Shown here piece by piece: positions 37,052 through 46,304 of a stretch of DNA of 64,000 bases (position 1 is the first letter of the stretch; each line of letters opens with the position of its first letter). The stretch lies in NCBI GenBank assembly GCA_964436125.1, contig CAYTBT010000012.1, positions 1 to 64,000 of the forward strand, in the 5' to 3' direction. This DNA comes from CAYRFF01 sp964436125. Lineage in GTDB: Bacteria; Bacteroidota; Bacteroidia; Chitinophagales; Saprospiraceae. The notes beneath the pieces were generated by a model. The model was not told the DNA's origin. It did not search any database and saw only the letters and a program-made list of their open reading frames with translations. The translations under genes and the position numbers were made by a program.

Positions 37052-38029
37052 ATGGCAAATATCGATAAGAAAAAATCTCCTAAGCCCATTGACAAGCTAT
37101 TCCTCAATGATGTCATTCAAGGATTAAGTGATAATCCCAAGCATCTTTCCTCCAAGTATTTCTACGACAAAATGGGGGATCAACTTTTCCAGAAGATTAT
37201 GCATACGCAAGAATATTATCTCTTCAGGAGTGAAAAGGATATTTTGTCTGAGCAATCTGCTGCAATTACTGATACATTAAAAGTCTATTCCGACAATTAC
37301 GACCTCGTAGAGCTGGGCGCAGGAGATGCAAGCAAATCTATTTTCCTCATAAAAGAGCTTGTTTCTCAAGGTATTTTAAATACATATTATCCTGTAGATA
37401 TTTCGGGCCACGTTATTCAGGATCTGGAAGAAACACTTCCGGTAAAAATACCTGATTTAAAACTCAAAGGCTTTAATGGGGAATATATCAATATGCTCAA
37501 GGAGATAAATAAGGAATCCGATAAACCTAAACTCGTGCTATTTCTCGGTAGTAATATCGGCAATTATTTCCCGGATGAAGCCATAGAGTTCTGTCGCGCA
37601 TTATACGACAATCTGAATCCGGGAGATTTAGTTTTTATGGGCTTTGATCTGCAGAAGCACCCATTGATGATACTCAATGCATACAATGACAGCCTTGGCT
37701 ATACACGGTTTTTCAACCTCAACCTCCTTAAGCGCATTAATCATGAGCTCGGAGGGGACTTTGAACCCTTCCTCTTTGACCATTATCCTACTTATGATCC
37801 GGTGACAGGCACTTGCAAGAGCTATCTCATAAGTCTTAAAGATCAGGAAGTGCATATCGGCAATGAATTTACTGTTACGCTGCAAGAAAATGAACCGATA
37901 AGAATGGAAGTATCTCAGAAGTACAAGCTCGAAGAAACGGATAAAATGGCTGAAAATTGTAGTTTTAAAGTCATTGAAAAGTTTCAGGATAATCGCAAGT
38001 GGTTTGTTGATTGCCTCTGGCAGCGATAA
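37052..38029 (+). CDS. egtD: L-histidine N-alpha-methyltransferase EgtD
   Basis: 325 residues, the usual EgtD length. It trimethylates the histidine amino group with S-adenosylmethionine to give hercynine. Visible: Y-F-Y-D-x-x-G and E-Y-Y-L-F-R-S-E near residues 36-61 (substrate-binding part), E-L-G-A-G-D-A-S-K-S (87-96, SAM motif I), Y-Y-P-V-D-I-S, F-L-G-S-N-I-G-N-Y and M-G-F-D-L-Q-K near 195. The gene order egtB-egtD and the short gap indicate one operon. A deaminase-like gene follows 9 bp later. Confidence 0.95.
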   Translation: MANIDKKKSPKPIDKLFLNDVIQGLSDNPKHLSSKYFYDKMGDQLFQKIMHTQEYYLFRSEKDILSEQSAAITDTLKVYSDNYDLVELGAGDASKSIFLIKELVSQGILNTYYPVDISGHVIQDLEETLPVKIPDLKLKGFNGEYINMLKEINKESDKPKLVLFLGSNIGNYFPDEAIEFCRALYDNLNPGDLVFMGFDLQKHPLMILNAYNDSLGYTRFFNLNLLKRINHELGGDFEPFLFDHYPTYDPVTGTCKSYLISLKDQEVHIGNEFTVTLQENEPIRMEVSQKYKLEETDKMAENCSFKVIEKFQDNRKWFVDCLWQR

Positions 38030-38038
38030 AAAAAAGCG

Positions 38039-38476
38039 ATGAAAAAAAGAGATAAACACGTGCAATTTATGCGTCATTGCCTCCATCTAGCACAAGAGAC
38101 AAAGGGAAGTGGCAATACACCTGTGGGAGCTATTCTGGTAAAAAATGGCAAGATAATCGCAGAAGGAAAAGTAGGTGACAAACTTCTTCAGCCCTCTCTT
38201 GCACATGCGGAGATCATTGCTATCCTGAATGCAGAATCTCTCGGCCATCACGAGTTCCATAATGCGATTATGTACACGACAGTCGAGCCTTGTTTCATGT
38301 GTTCTTATCTCATCCGACAGAAGGCTGTAGGCACTATCGTTTATGGCACTACGACACCTGCAGGCGGAGATAGCTCGGATTTCCCCTTCCTTCGTTCACC
38401 GCATTTTCCGCACTGGGATAATCCACCTCGCATCATTCCAGGAGTTTTAAAAGAAGAATGTGAGGCTCTTTTGTGA
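38039..38476 (+). CDS. Nucleoside/tRNA-adenosine deaminase-like protein
   Basis: 145 residues, cytidine/deoxycytidylate deaminase superfamily. Zn site: H-A-E (His56, Glu58) and P-C-F-M-C (Cys85, Cys88). It resembles guanine or cytosine deaminases and TadA, but the C-terminus (P-A-G-G-D-S-S-D-F-P-F) is not that of a canonical TadA, so the substrate is open. It follows egtD by 9 bp and is probably co-transcribed, which may be chance or may link it to a side reaction of the pathway. Start at 38039 gives a full-length family member. Confidence 0.85.
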   Translation: MKKRDKHVQFMRHCLHLAQETKGSGNTPVGAILVKNGKIIAEGKVGDKLLQPSLAHAEIIAILNAESLGHHEFHNAIMYTTVEPCFMCSYLIRQKAVGTIVYGTTTPAGGDSSDFPFLRSPHFPHWDNPPRIIPGVLKEECEALL

Positions 38477-38503
38477 GGGGATTTTAACCTATCTTTAATA
38501 TAA

Positions 38504-38515
38504 GCTTCCGCAAAT
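38504..38515 (-). repeat. Dispersed 12-mer ATTTGCGGAAGC (intergenic, 28 bp after a stop codon)
   Basis: Reverse-strand exact copy, read as GCTTCCGCAAAT on the plus strand. It lies in the 224-bp gap between the deaminase and HMA-AraC genes. No coding function explains it. Confidence 0.85.
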
Positions 38516-38700
38516 GTCGTTTCTCGTACTCTATATCTTCCTGTCCACCTCTCAACCTTATAAATGGAATACGAGTTAATACCACAATTCCATAAATTGA
38601 AAAGTGTGACCGGAAGAAATTTCCCGAGATTGCCTATGCGGATTGGCCCTGAGCTCTCGTTCACATAGATGGACTTTACGCTTAGCTACCACGCAGCTTA

Positions 38701-39285
38701 ATGGAAAGTAAAACTAATACTCAGATGAAACTCTACATAAGAAACATGGTCTGTAGTCGCTGTATTATGGCGGTAAGAAATGAGCTCGAGAAAGTCGGAC
38801 TTACGCCGCTTTCCGTTGAACTCGGTGAAGTATGGATTCAAGAAGATGATATCTCCGCAGTGAAAGCAGAATTGCTGAAAGGGCTCAAGGGACTTGGATT
38901 TGACATTATCGATGATAAAAACACCAAGACTATAGACAAAATAAAAAGCCTCATCATCGACCTCGTCCATAATAAAGAAAATGATATCGATATTAAACTC
39001 TCGGAATACCTCGCCAAGAAATTATTCCAGGATTATAGTACTTTAAGCCATCTATTTTCTGAAATTGAAAGTACGACCATTGAAAAGTTTTATATCCAGC
39101 AGAAGATTGAAAAAGTAAAGGAACTGCTTACATACGACGAGCTAAGCCTCAATGAAATTGCCTTTAAATTAAACTATAGCAGTGCTTCGCATCTCAGTAA
39201 GCAGTTTAAGAAGGTCACCGGACTCAGCCCTACACACTTTAAAAAACTCAAAGACAATAAAAGACGACAAATAGAGGATTTATGA
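38701..39285 (+). CDS. AraC-type regulator with N-terminal heavy-metal-associated (HMA) domain
   Basis: 194 residues. Residues about 8-75 form an HMA-like ferredoxin fold with the Cu-binding motif M-x-C-x-x-C (M16-V-C18-S-R-C21). A helical linker follows (about 80-125), then an AraC DNA-binding domain (about 125-190: L-S-L-N-E-I-A-F-K-L-N-Y-S-S-A-S-H-L-S-K-Q-F-K). The fusion suggests that metal binding controls DNA binding directly. It lies upstream of a multicopper oxidase on the same strand, which supports Cu(I)/Ag(I) sensing. Zinc or cadmium sensing cannot be ruled out from sequence. Confidence 0.85.
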   Translation: MESKTNTQMKLYIRNMVCSRCIMAVRNELEKVGLTPLSVELGEVWIQEDDISAVKAELLKGLKGLGFDIIDDKNTKTIDKIKSLIIDLVHNKENDIDIKLSEYLAKKLFQDYSTLSHLFSEIESTTIEKFYIQQKIEKVKELLTYDELSLNEIAFKLNYSSASHLSKQFKKVTGLSPTHFKKLKDNKRRQIEDL

Positions 39286-39530
39286 TTGAATCCAGTACTC
39301 AGAAATCAATTTTCATCGACTAGAGTCGATGATCAATAAAGGAATTGCCTCAAGAACATTCTATGGACTTGCATTCCGAGTATTTTAACAGTTAAAGTGC
39401 TTTAATCGGTGCAAGGCTACAGGAAATTTCCGAAAATTGTGCAAATTAAAGCCAAAATAGTATAAGGGCCAGTTGCGAGAAAAGTCTCTCCTTTGTAGTG
39501 GATTAAATAGAAATGTTGAACGGCTAGGGC

Positions 39531-39542
39531 ATTTGCGGAAGC
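39531..39542 (+). repeat. Dispersed 12-mer ATTTGCGGAAGC (intergenic, first of a pair)
   Basis: Exact copy on the plus strand, preceded by GC (39529-39530). Same orientation as the copy at 39595. Confidence 0.85.
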
Positions 39543-39594
39543 ATAAAATGCATCCCGATGACATCAAATCGGTTCCTGTGCCATATTGGCAAGC

Positions 39595-39606
39595 ATTTGC
39601 GGAAGC
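39595..39606 (+). repeat. Dispersed 12-mer ATTTGCGGAAGC (intergenic, second of a pair)
   Basis: Exact copy on the plus strand, preceded by GC, ending about 42 bases before the multicopper oxidase start. Confidence 0.85.
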
Positions 39607-39648
39607 GGATAACATTCAATTATTACAAAAAGACAGAAATTAATTAAT

Positions 39649-42066
39649 ATGAACAAGACTCATAGGAATATCACGAGGTTCTTTATTTTCTCATGCCTAT
39701 CGCTATTGTTATGGCAACTTCCACTTGCACAAGAAGTAGTGCGCTATGACCTGTATGTCCGCGATACTATTGTGCATTATGCAGGCAAGGACAAGCGAGC
39801 AATTGCAGTAAATGGCAAGATTCCGATGCCGACACTTTATTTTACACAAGGAGATACCGCAGAAATCGTCGTCCACAATCAACTGGACGAGCCTACCGCC
39901 CTACACTGGCACGGCGTATGGGTTCCCAATAAAGAAGACGGTGTTCCTTTTCTCACACAGAAACCTATAATGCCGGGAGAAACACATACTTACCGCTTCC
40001 CGATTCTTCAACACGGTACACACTGGTACCATTCACACTCAGGATTTCAAGAGCAGATAGGCATGTATGGGAGTTATATCATGTTAAAACGAGAAGGTGA
40101 CAGCACAATTCGTCCCGGCATAGATAATCTACCCACTATGCCGCTTATTCTCAGTGAATGGAGCAATCTGAAGCCAAAAACAATCCAAAGAATGCTCCAC
40201 AACTCCAGTGACTGGTTCTCTATCAAGAAAGGCGCTACGCAGAGTTATTGGGAAGCGATACTGCAAGGACACTTTGCAACCAAGCTCACCAATGAATGGA
40301 AGCGAATGCATGCGATGGATGTGAGCGATATTTATTACGATAAAGTGCTCATCAATGGACGCGAGCTTCACACAATCCGCAACATAAATGGCCGCGCCTT
40401 AAAAGCCGGTGACAAAATCCGACTCCGCATTGCCAATGCCGGCTCTTCTTCCTATTTCTGGCTGAATTATGCCGGTGGGGATATCACCGTCGTCGCCAAT
40501 GATGGGAACGATGTCGTCCCTGTAAGCGTAGATCGATTGCTCATTTCTGTTTCTGAGACCTATGACATTGTTATAAGTATTCCGGAAAACGGAAAATCTT
40601 ATCAACTCCTTGCAACAACCGAGGATCGGAGCAAGACAGCATCAATTTTCTTTGGAGATGGAGTAAAGCAATACGCCCCGACTCTTCCGCCTTTGAAATA
40701 CTTTGAAGGGATGAAAATGATGAATGCTATGATGAAACTAAATGGGGGCATGAAAGATATGGGTATGCCTATGAGCATGCAGAGTATGGACATGAATTCC
40801 GTTATGTATCCGGAATTAAATAGCAATGCTACGCATCACTCTGATGATGGGCATTCCTCTGGACACCATGACAAGAAAACCGATATCATAGAAAACCATC
40901 CACATCATAAGATGCATCAAGGAATGAACATGGATGATTCAGAAATGCACCACGGACATCAAGACAAGATGTATATGACCGATGAGTCCGTTTCACATAA
41001 GAATCACAAGGAGATGCAAGGCCATCATACAATGCATAAAAATACAGACAATGAGATTAAAACGTTAAATTACACCATGCTCCGCTCGCCGCATAAAACA
41101 GTATTGGATGAAGATGCACCTGTAAAGGAAATTGAAATCGAGCTTACCGGCAATATGAATCGATATGTGTGGAGTATGAATGAGAAAATACTCTCTGAAA
41201 GCGACAAGATCCCGGTGGAACAAGGTGTAATTCTACGCATTGTTCTCCATAATAATACGATGATGCGTCATCCCATTCATCTGCATGGATTTGACTTCCG
41301 CATACTCAATGGTCAAGGTGAGCATGCCCCTATGAAGACATTGCTTGACATAATGCCGATGGAAACTGACACAATTGAATTTCTCGCCGATAAAGAAGGC
41401 TCCTGGTTCTTCCACTGTCATATCCTATATCACATGATGTCGGGGATGAATCGGGTATTTGATGTCGGGGATTACGACAATCCTCTTCTTCCAAATGCAG
41501 AAAAGGCCTACAAGAAGCTTCAGAGGCATAATAATATGCTTTATTTCAGTGCAGAAAGTGATTTTGCGAGCAATGGAGTTGATGGTGGGGCAAGCCTTTC
41601 CAATGCGCGATGGGATTTATCTACTGAATGGCGCGTCGGCTATAATGATCTTGATGGCTATGAAGTCGAGACACAACTGGGACGATATATCGGCAGAAAA
41701 CAATGGTTTAAGCCTTTCATCGCATTCGACTGGCACTACAGGAAAATCGAAGATGGAGAAAATACAGAAAACCTCTTCGGTCAGAGGAATGAAAAAGACG
41801 CAAGACATGCCTTCAGTATTGGATTTGTCTATACACTTCCCATGCTTATCGACCTACAAGCTCAAGTATATCAAGATGGAATTGTACGCATAAGCTTATC
41901 ACGCGATGATATTCCATTGAGTCCCCGATTAAGAGCCGGCTTTATGGTAAATACAGATCTGGAATATATGGTAGGCCTCCGCTATATTCTCCATAAAAAT
42001 ATCGGAATCCGTGCACATTATGATAGTGATATGGGGCCGGGAATAGGCTTGCAGTTGAATTTATAA
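39649..42066 (+). CDS. CopA-type multicopper oxidase with a C-terminal CopB-like barrel
   Basis: 805 residues. Signal peptide about 1-28. Cupredoxin domains with all four copper-cluster motifs: H-W-H-G (86-89), H-W-Y-H-S-H (125-130), H-P-I-H-L-H-G (about 541-547) and H-C-H-I-L-Y-H-M-M-S-G-M (about 588-599). A Met/His-rich segment at about 360-470 (repeated M, H-H, D-M-N) resembles CopA metal-binding inserts. From about 627 to the end there is an added domain (G-G-A-S-L-S, W-R-V-G-Y-N-D, alternating beta-strand pattern, last residue Leu) that looks like the outer-membrane CopB barrel. It should oxidise Cu(I) or handle copper at the outer membrane. Probably controlled by the adjacent HMA-AraC gene. 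Confidence 0.85.
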   Translation: MNKTHRNITRFFIFSCLSLLLWQLPLAQEVVRYDLYVRDTIVHYAGKDKRAIAVNGKIPMPTLYFTQGDTAEIVVHNQLDEPTALHWHGVWVPNKEDGVPFLTQKPIMPGETHTYRFPILQHGTHWYHSHSGFQEQIGMYGSYIMLKREGDSTIRPGIDNLPTMPLILSEWSNLKPKTIQRMLHNSSDWFSIKKGATQSYWEAILQGHFATKLTNEWKRMHAMDVSDIYYDKVLINGRELHTIRNINGRALKAGDKIRLRIANAGSSSYFWLNYAGGDITVVANDGNDVVPVSVDRLLISVSETYDIVISIPENGKSYQLLATTEDRSKTASIFFGDGVKQYAPTLPPLKYFEGMKMMNAMMKLNGGMKDMGMPMSMQSMDMNSVMYPELNSNATHHSDDGHSSGHHDKKTDIIENHPHHKMHQGMNMDDSEMHHGHQDKMYMTDESVSHKNHKEMQGHHTMHKNTDNEIKTLNYTMLRSPHKTVLDEDAPVKEIEIELTGNMNRYVWSMNEKILSESDKIPVEQGVILRIVLHNNTMMRHPIHLHGFDFRILNGQGEHAPMKTLLDIMPMETDTIEFLADKEGSWFFHCHILYHMMSGMNRVFDVGDYDNPLLPNAEKAYKKLQRHNNMLYFSAESDFASNGVDGGASLSNARWDLSTEWRVGYNDLDGYEVETQLGRYIGRKQWFKPFIAFDWHYRKIEDGENTENLFGQRNEKDARHAFSIGFVYTLPMLIDLQAQVYQDGIVRISLSRDDIPLSPRLRAGFMVNTDLEYMVGLRYILHKNIGIRAHYDSDMGPGIGLQLNL

Positions 42067-42102
42067 GTACCGAAAAGATAGCTTGAATATTATCAGCTCG
42101 AT

Positions 42103-42131
42103 CATGCAATGCTCCAGAGGAGCATTGCATG
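42103..42131 (+). terminator. Hairpin after the multicopper oxidase gene
   Basis: CATGCAATGCTCC (42103-42115) pairs perfectly with GGAGCATTGCATG (42119-42131) around a 3-base loop, 37 bases after the stop codon. No T-run follows, so it may be a terminator of another kind or an RNA-stabilising hairpin. Confidence 0.6.
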
Positions 42132-42333
42132 AATTTGGAAATAGGCACTGAGAAGATATCTATAAGCATAAACAAGATTAAGCATAAGGGAGTGGAATTA
42201 TATGAATCCCCAATGAAATTAAGTCAAAAAGTATAAAGGAGAGGCACAAAGGTATAAATGAACAATATCTCTTGAATAGCACAATTTAAATTTATAACTT
42301 ACTAGCCTACTTAAGGTCATAAATAATAATGTT

Positions 42334-43761
42334 ATGCGCTACCTCATCCTACTTTTCCTTGTATTTATTTCTCAACAAGCATTTACTCAACAGGCTGTTA
42401 AAGATACTGTTTTTACGGAATATTTCCGGCGTTCAAGTGGCTGGACGGGTGGCGATGGTACGCTCTCTATACCGGTCCCGTGTCTCAATAAGACAATTTG
42501 GCTTTTCGGAGATTCTTTTATCGATCACTTCAGAGCGGCAGATACAACTCTCCCTTGTCTCTTCCAGGTGCGGAATGCCATAATGGTACAGGACCTGGAG
42601 AATCCATCAGAATTTATCACAATCTTGGACACCTCGAGTACGGGTAATATCATGAATCCCGTCCGAGTCGATAAAGATCACTCTACTTTCATGTGGCCTA
42701 TGCATGGCTACGCAAAGGGAGATACGGTATATTCACTCTGGTCTCAATATCAATATAAAAATGAGAAGCTAGAACACACAGGATTATGGCTTGCAACCAT
42801 CGATGCGCGAGATTTTACCGATGTATCCAATATTCTGAGTATAAAAAAACTTCCGCAGCCGACGGATTCAATATACTTCGGCTCAGCGATATTGGTAGAT
42901 TCTGCAAGAAATTATATCTATGTGTATGGAGGAAAAGCCGATTGGTTCTTGACGAGACCTGTCGTAGCGAGATTCCCGATAGATCAGCCGATAAGCGGTC
43001 AATGGGAATACTACAATGGGGACAAATGGGGATTGGATTATACACAAGTTGAGGGAATCTTCGGGAAAACCGATCACGTAAGTTCAATCACCGTATTTAA
43101 AGAACAAGGCAAATACTATTTAATCACTCAGGAAATCGGTTTTCTTACTTGTGGTTATGGAAGGGAGATTTACGCATGGCAGAGTGAAAATCCGTATGGG
43201 CCATTTGTCAATAAGAAGCTTATTTACACCATTGAAGATAAGTACAAAGGCCATTATTGGGTTACCTATAATGCAGTGGCACATCCGGAATTTATTAAAA
43301 ACAATAAATTGCTCATCTCCTACAATGTCAATGGATTTGATACAAATCCGGATACGCCTTGTGAACCTGAATGTAAAGATGTGTGGCATGACAGGAGAAA
43401 TGCTGATGGGTACAGACCTAAGTTTATCAGAGTCCCCTTAACTATGATCGACTCTACTTTACAAGTTCCCGACGTTCATTATCTTCCTTGTGATGAAAAT
43501 ACTGATCTTGTGAATAGCGAGATTTCCTCCGCATTTAAAATATTCCCCAATCCCAGTAAGGATGGACATTTCACTATCCTTTACACAGGTGTACCGGCAA
43601 GCTCCCCACATCTCTTTATTTATGATATGATGGGAAGAAAAGTTAAGGAAATACAGCTGACAAGCAAGCAGACAATATTTCATCTGGAAGGTTCGGGAGT
43701 GTATTTTATGTTTGCGGAAAGCAGAGAAAAAAGGCTTATTTCAAAGCTTGTTGTTTTATAG
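42334..43761 (+). CDS. Secreted beta-propeller-like protein with T9SS sorting tail
   Basis: 475 residues. Signal peptide about 1-19 (Q-A-F-T-Q-Q). The body has repeated propeller-like blades and signatures such as W-L-F-G-D-S-F-I-D-H, M-W-P-M-H-G-Y, S-L-W-S-Q-Y, Y-V-Y-G-G-K-A-D and V-A-H-P-E-F, similar in style to DUF4185/DUF5005-type five-bladed propellers and glycoside-hydrolase families 43/62/117. Catalytic acids cannot be assigned. The last 75 residues (F-K-I-F-P-N-P-S, D-M-M-G-R-K-V, G-S-G-V-Y-F-M) are a T9SS C-terminal tail. A secreted carbohydrate-binding or -acting protein is the best guess. Single gene. Confidence 0.75.
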   Translation: MRYLILLFLVFISQQAFTQQAVKDTVFTEYFRRSSGWTGGDGTLSIPVPCLNKTIWLFGDSFIDHFRAADTTLPCLFQVRNAIMVQDLENPSEFITILDTSSTGNIMNPVRVDKDHSTFMWPMHGYAKGDTVYSLWSQYQYKNEKLEHTGLWLATIDARDFTDVSNILSIKKLPQPTDSIYFGSAILVDSARNYIYVYGGKADWFLTRPVVARFPIDQPISGQWEYYNGDKWGLDYTQVEGIFGKTDHVSSITVFKEQGKYYLITQEIGFLTCGYGREIYAWQSENPYGPFVNKKLIYTIEDKYKGHYWVTYNAVAHPEFIKNNKLLISYNVNGFDTNPDTPCEPECKDVWHDRRNADGYRPKFIRVPLTMIDSTLQVPDVHYLPCDENTDLVNSEISSAFKIFPNPSKDGHFTILYTGVPASSPHLFIYDMMGRKVKEIQLTSKQTIFHLEGSGVYFMFAESREKRLISKLVVL

Positions 43762-43977
43762 AAATTCGATCAACATAAAAAGAGAAAGCCTTTAGGGATA
43801 AGCTCGTGGCATAGACTTCATTCCTTTCTTTCTATCCTCTTCACGAGGCATCCAATCCCATATTTTATATTAAAAAATCGCATCTTCTTTTATCATAAAA
43901 GAGAAAATTTAATATCTTGGGCGTTCAAGTTGTTATAGGAATTCCTAAAACAATAATCCAAAACTTGAAGAACGTAT

Positions 43978-46161
43978 ATGTCAGAATTCCTACAAGACCT
44001 GCAGCACCACTTTGCATTGCCGTTTCAAGAGCCGGTATTGATATTTGCATTGATTCTCTGCATTATTCTTCTTTCCCCTATAATCCTCAAGCGATTTAAT
44101 ATACCCAGCATCATAGGGCTTATTATATCCGGTGTGATTATAGGCCCCTATGGATTGAACATCCTGGAGAATGATTCTGCGATAGAGATGTTTTCAACAA
44201 TCGGCATTTTATATATTATGTTTATCGCAGGGCTGGAACTCGACCTTAATGAATTTAAGACACATAAGAATAAGAGTATCGTATTTGGGATATTTACCTT
44301 TATGATACCTTTAATTATCGGCTATCCGGTAGTTCATTACATCCTCGGATATGACTTCAATTCAGCTTTTCTCACGGCGAGTATGTTTGCCACGCATACA
44401 CTGGTCACCTATCCGATAGTCAGTAAACTAGGAATATCAAAGAATCCCGCGGTAGCGATCACCGTAGGTGGGACGATATTAACAGACACGGCCGTGATGA
44501 TAGTATTGGCTGTAATCTTAGGCAATGCACAAGGCAGCCTCAATTTTCAATTCTGGTTGAGTCTTGCAATAGGCGTTGCAATTTTCATCGGAATTATGTT
44601 CTGGATAGTTCCACGTATCACGAGATGGTTTTTTGAGAAAATGGAGCGAGAGAAGCACTCGCACTTCATCTATGTCTTATTTATCGTCTTTGCAGCGTCG
44701 TTTCTGGCAGAAATAGCAGGACTGGAGGCAATTATCGGGGCATTTGCAGCCGGACTTGCCTTAAATAAGCATATTCCACACTCATCACCACTTATGAATC
44801 GGATCGAGTATATCGGAAACTCCCTGTTTATTCCCTTTTTCTTAATCAGTGTCGGCATGCTCGTCAATGTAAATGTACTTTTCAGTGGTCTATCGGCCTG
44901 GATAGTTGCCGGTGCACTTACAATCGTCGCCGTCTGTGGAAAATGGATTGCCGCCTGGTGCACGCAGCACGTGTTCAATTATTCCGGCGCACAGAGACAA
45001 GTTATATTTGGCTTGAGTGGTGCACATGCCGCAGCAACCCTTGCCGTGATTATAGTCGGCTTTGAAGCTCAGATTCTTGATGAAAATATTTTAAATGGAA
45101 CGATTGTTCTCATCCTCATTACGAGTATAATTGCTTCAATATCCACACAGAAAGCAGCAAAACAGATTGTCATCCAGTCCGATGATGAATCTATGGGAGT
45201 ATCGCGGTCCGATGAATTACACGATGAACATATCTTGCTTCCGATAGCACGATTTGCCAATATCGAAAAGCTCTTTGAGTTATCGATTCTCATTAAAGAT
45301 AAAAAATCGAGTAATCCTATTTCTATCTTATCCGTTGTCTCCAATAATGACGAAGCAGAACTCAATATCTTCAAGGCAAGAGAACGCCTCGAAAAATTTG
45401 TCGTTGAAGGTTCTGCTACGGAAACGGATGTCAATATCATTACTACGATTGACTACAACCCGGTTCAAGGCATCACGCGTACTGCCAAGGAAATCATGGC
45501 AGACTTTATTATCCTTGGATGGCCACGACAAGCCAAATTCCTCGACAGAATCGTCGGCGAGAAAATCGACCGATTAATCAGTTATAGCGATAAGAATATC
45601 TTGCTCTGCTCCCTGGAAAAACAGATGGTTACACAGAAAAGAATCGTTCTCGTCGTTCCACCTTACGCAGAATTTGAAGGTGGTTTTGATGAATGGCTTA
45701 CCAAGGTTGTCGTCCTCGCACAAGAATTAAGCATACCGATAGAATGTTATTGCAATAAGACTACAGAAGAAGCAATCAAACGGGTATTTGAGCGCGATAA
45801 TTTCCCTTCACTGATCAATTACAATGAATTTTCTGATTGGAATAGCTTCTTAATTTTATCTCGATACGTAAATGAGGAAGACTTATTTATTCTCATCTCA
45901 GCAAGAAAAGGTGGAGCGTCTTATATGGGCCTCCTTGACCATATCCCACATAAACTTGAGAAATATTTCCCCAAGAATAATAAGATTATCATCTATCCGC
46001 AGCAGTCACATGAAAGCTATAAGACCCTACAATCAGGAAAAGCCAAAGACAACAAAAGAGACTCTGCCATTAAGAATATAGGAAACATGAAAAAGCGGAC
46101 AAGTATCCTCTTCAGGAAAAGAAAGAAGAAAGAAGATAAGGACTCCACAGATACAGAATAA
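43978..46161 (+). CDS. CPA2-type cation:proton antiporter with a cytoplasmic universal-stress-like tail
   Basis: 727 residues. About 12 membrane segments in residues 20-400 with CPA2 motifs (L-I-I-S-G-V-I-I-G-P-Y-G-L, F-I-A-G-L-E-L-D, T-D-T-A-V-M-I, F-A-A-G-L-A-L-N-K-H). These would exchange Na+ or K+ for protons. Residues about 410-700 are soluble and contain two alpha/beta segments resembling UspA domains (L-P-I-A-R-F-A-N-I near 420, I-V-L-V-V-P-P-Y-A near 560), likely regulatory. The end is rich in Lys/Arg. An APC permease gene follows 143 bp later on the same strand. Ion specificity is not readable. Confidence 0.9.
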   Translation: MSEFLQDLQHHFALPFQEPVLIFALILCIILLSPIILKRFNIPSIIGLIISGVIIGPYGLNILENDSAIEMFSTIGILYIMFIAGLELDLNEFKTHKNKSIVFGIFTFMIPLIIGYPVVHYILGYDFNSAFLTASMFATHTLVTYPIVSKLGISKNPAVAITVGGTILTDTAVMIVLAVILGNAQGSLNFQFWLSLAIGVAIFIGIMFWIVPRITRWFFEKMEREKHSHFIYVLFIVFAASFLAEIAGLEAIIGAFAAGLALNKHIPHSSPLMNRIEYIGNSLFIPFFLISVGMLVNVNVLFSGLSAWIVAGALTIVAVCGKWIAAWCTQHVFNYSGAQRQVIFGLSGAHAAATLAVIIVGFEAQILDENILNGTIVLILITSIIASISTQKAAKQIVIQSDDESMGVSRSDELHDEHILLPIARFANIEKLFELSILIKDKKSSNPISILSVVSNNDEAELNIFKARERLEKFVVEGSATETDVNIITTIDYNPVQGITRTAKEIMADFIILGWPRQAKFLDRIVGEKIDRLISYSDKNILLCSLEKQMVTQKRIVLVVPPYAEFEGGFDEWLTKVVVLAQELSIPIECYCNKTTEEAIKRVFERDNFPSLINYNEFSDWNSFLILSRYVNEEDLFILISARKGGASYMGLLDHIPHKLEKYFPKNNKIIIYPQQSHESYKTLQSGKAKDNKRDSAIKNIGNMKKRTSILFRKRKKKEDKDSTDTE

Positions 46162-46304
46162 GCTGTCATTCTGATTGAAAACTCAATCCAGCACTTCTCG
46201 GCCGACAATTCAATGAAAAGTTGAACTCCTCCGCCTACAATTTGTCATTCTCCTTAATGCCTTTATCTTTGGGTTGAGCGCAAGAAATTCATTGAAACAT
46301 TTAT

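Larger units (their letters stand above)
39286..39648 (+). other. Leader region of the multicopper oxidase gene with two 12-mer copies
   Basis: 362 bases with no gene on either strand. It contains two same-orientation copies of ATTTGCGGAAGC at 39531-39542 and 39595-39606, starting 64 bases apart, the second about 43 bases before the oxidase ATG. The first also has GCATTT/AAATGC arms around it (39529-39551). A promoter is expected here; I cannot assign -33/-7 boxes. Confidence 0.6.
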
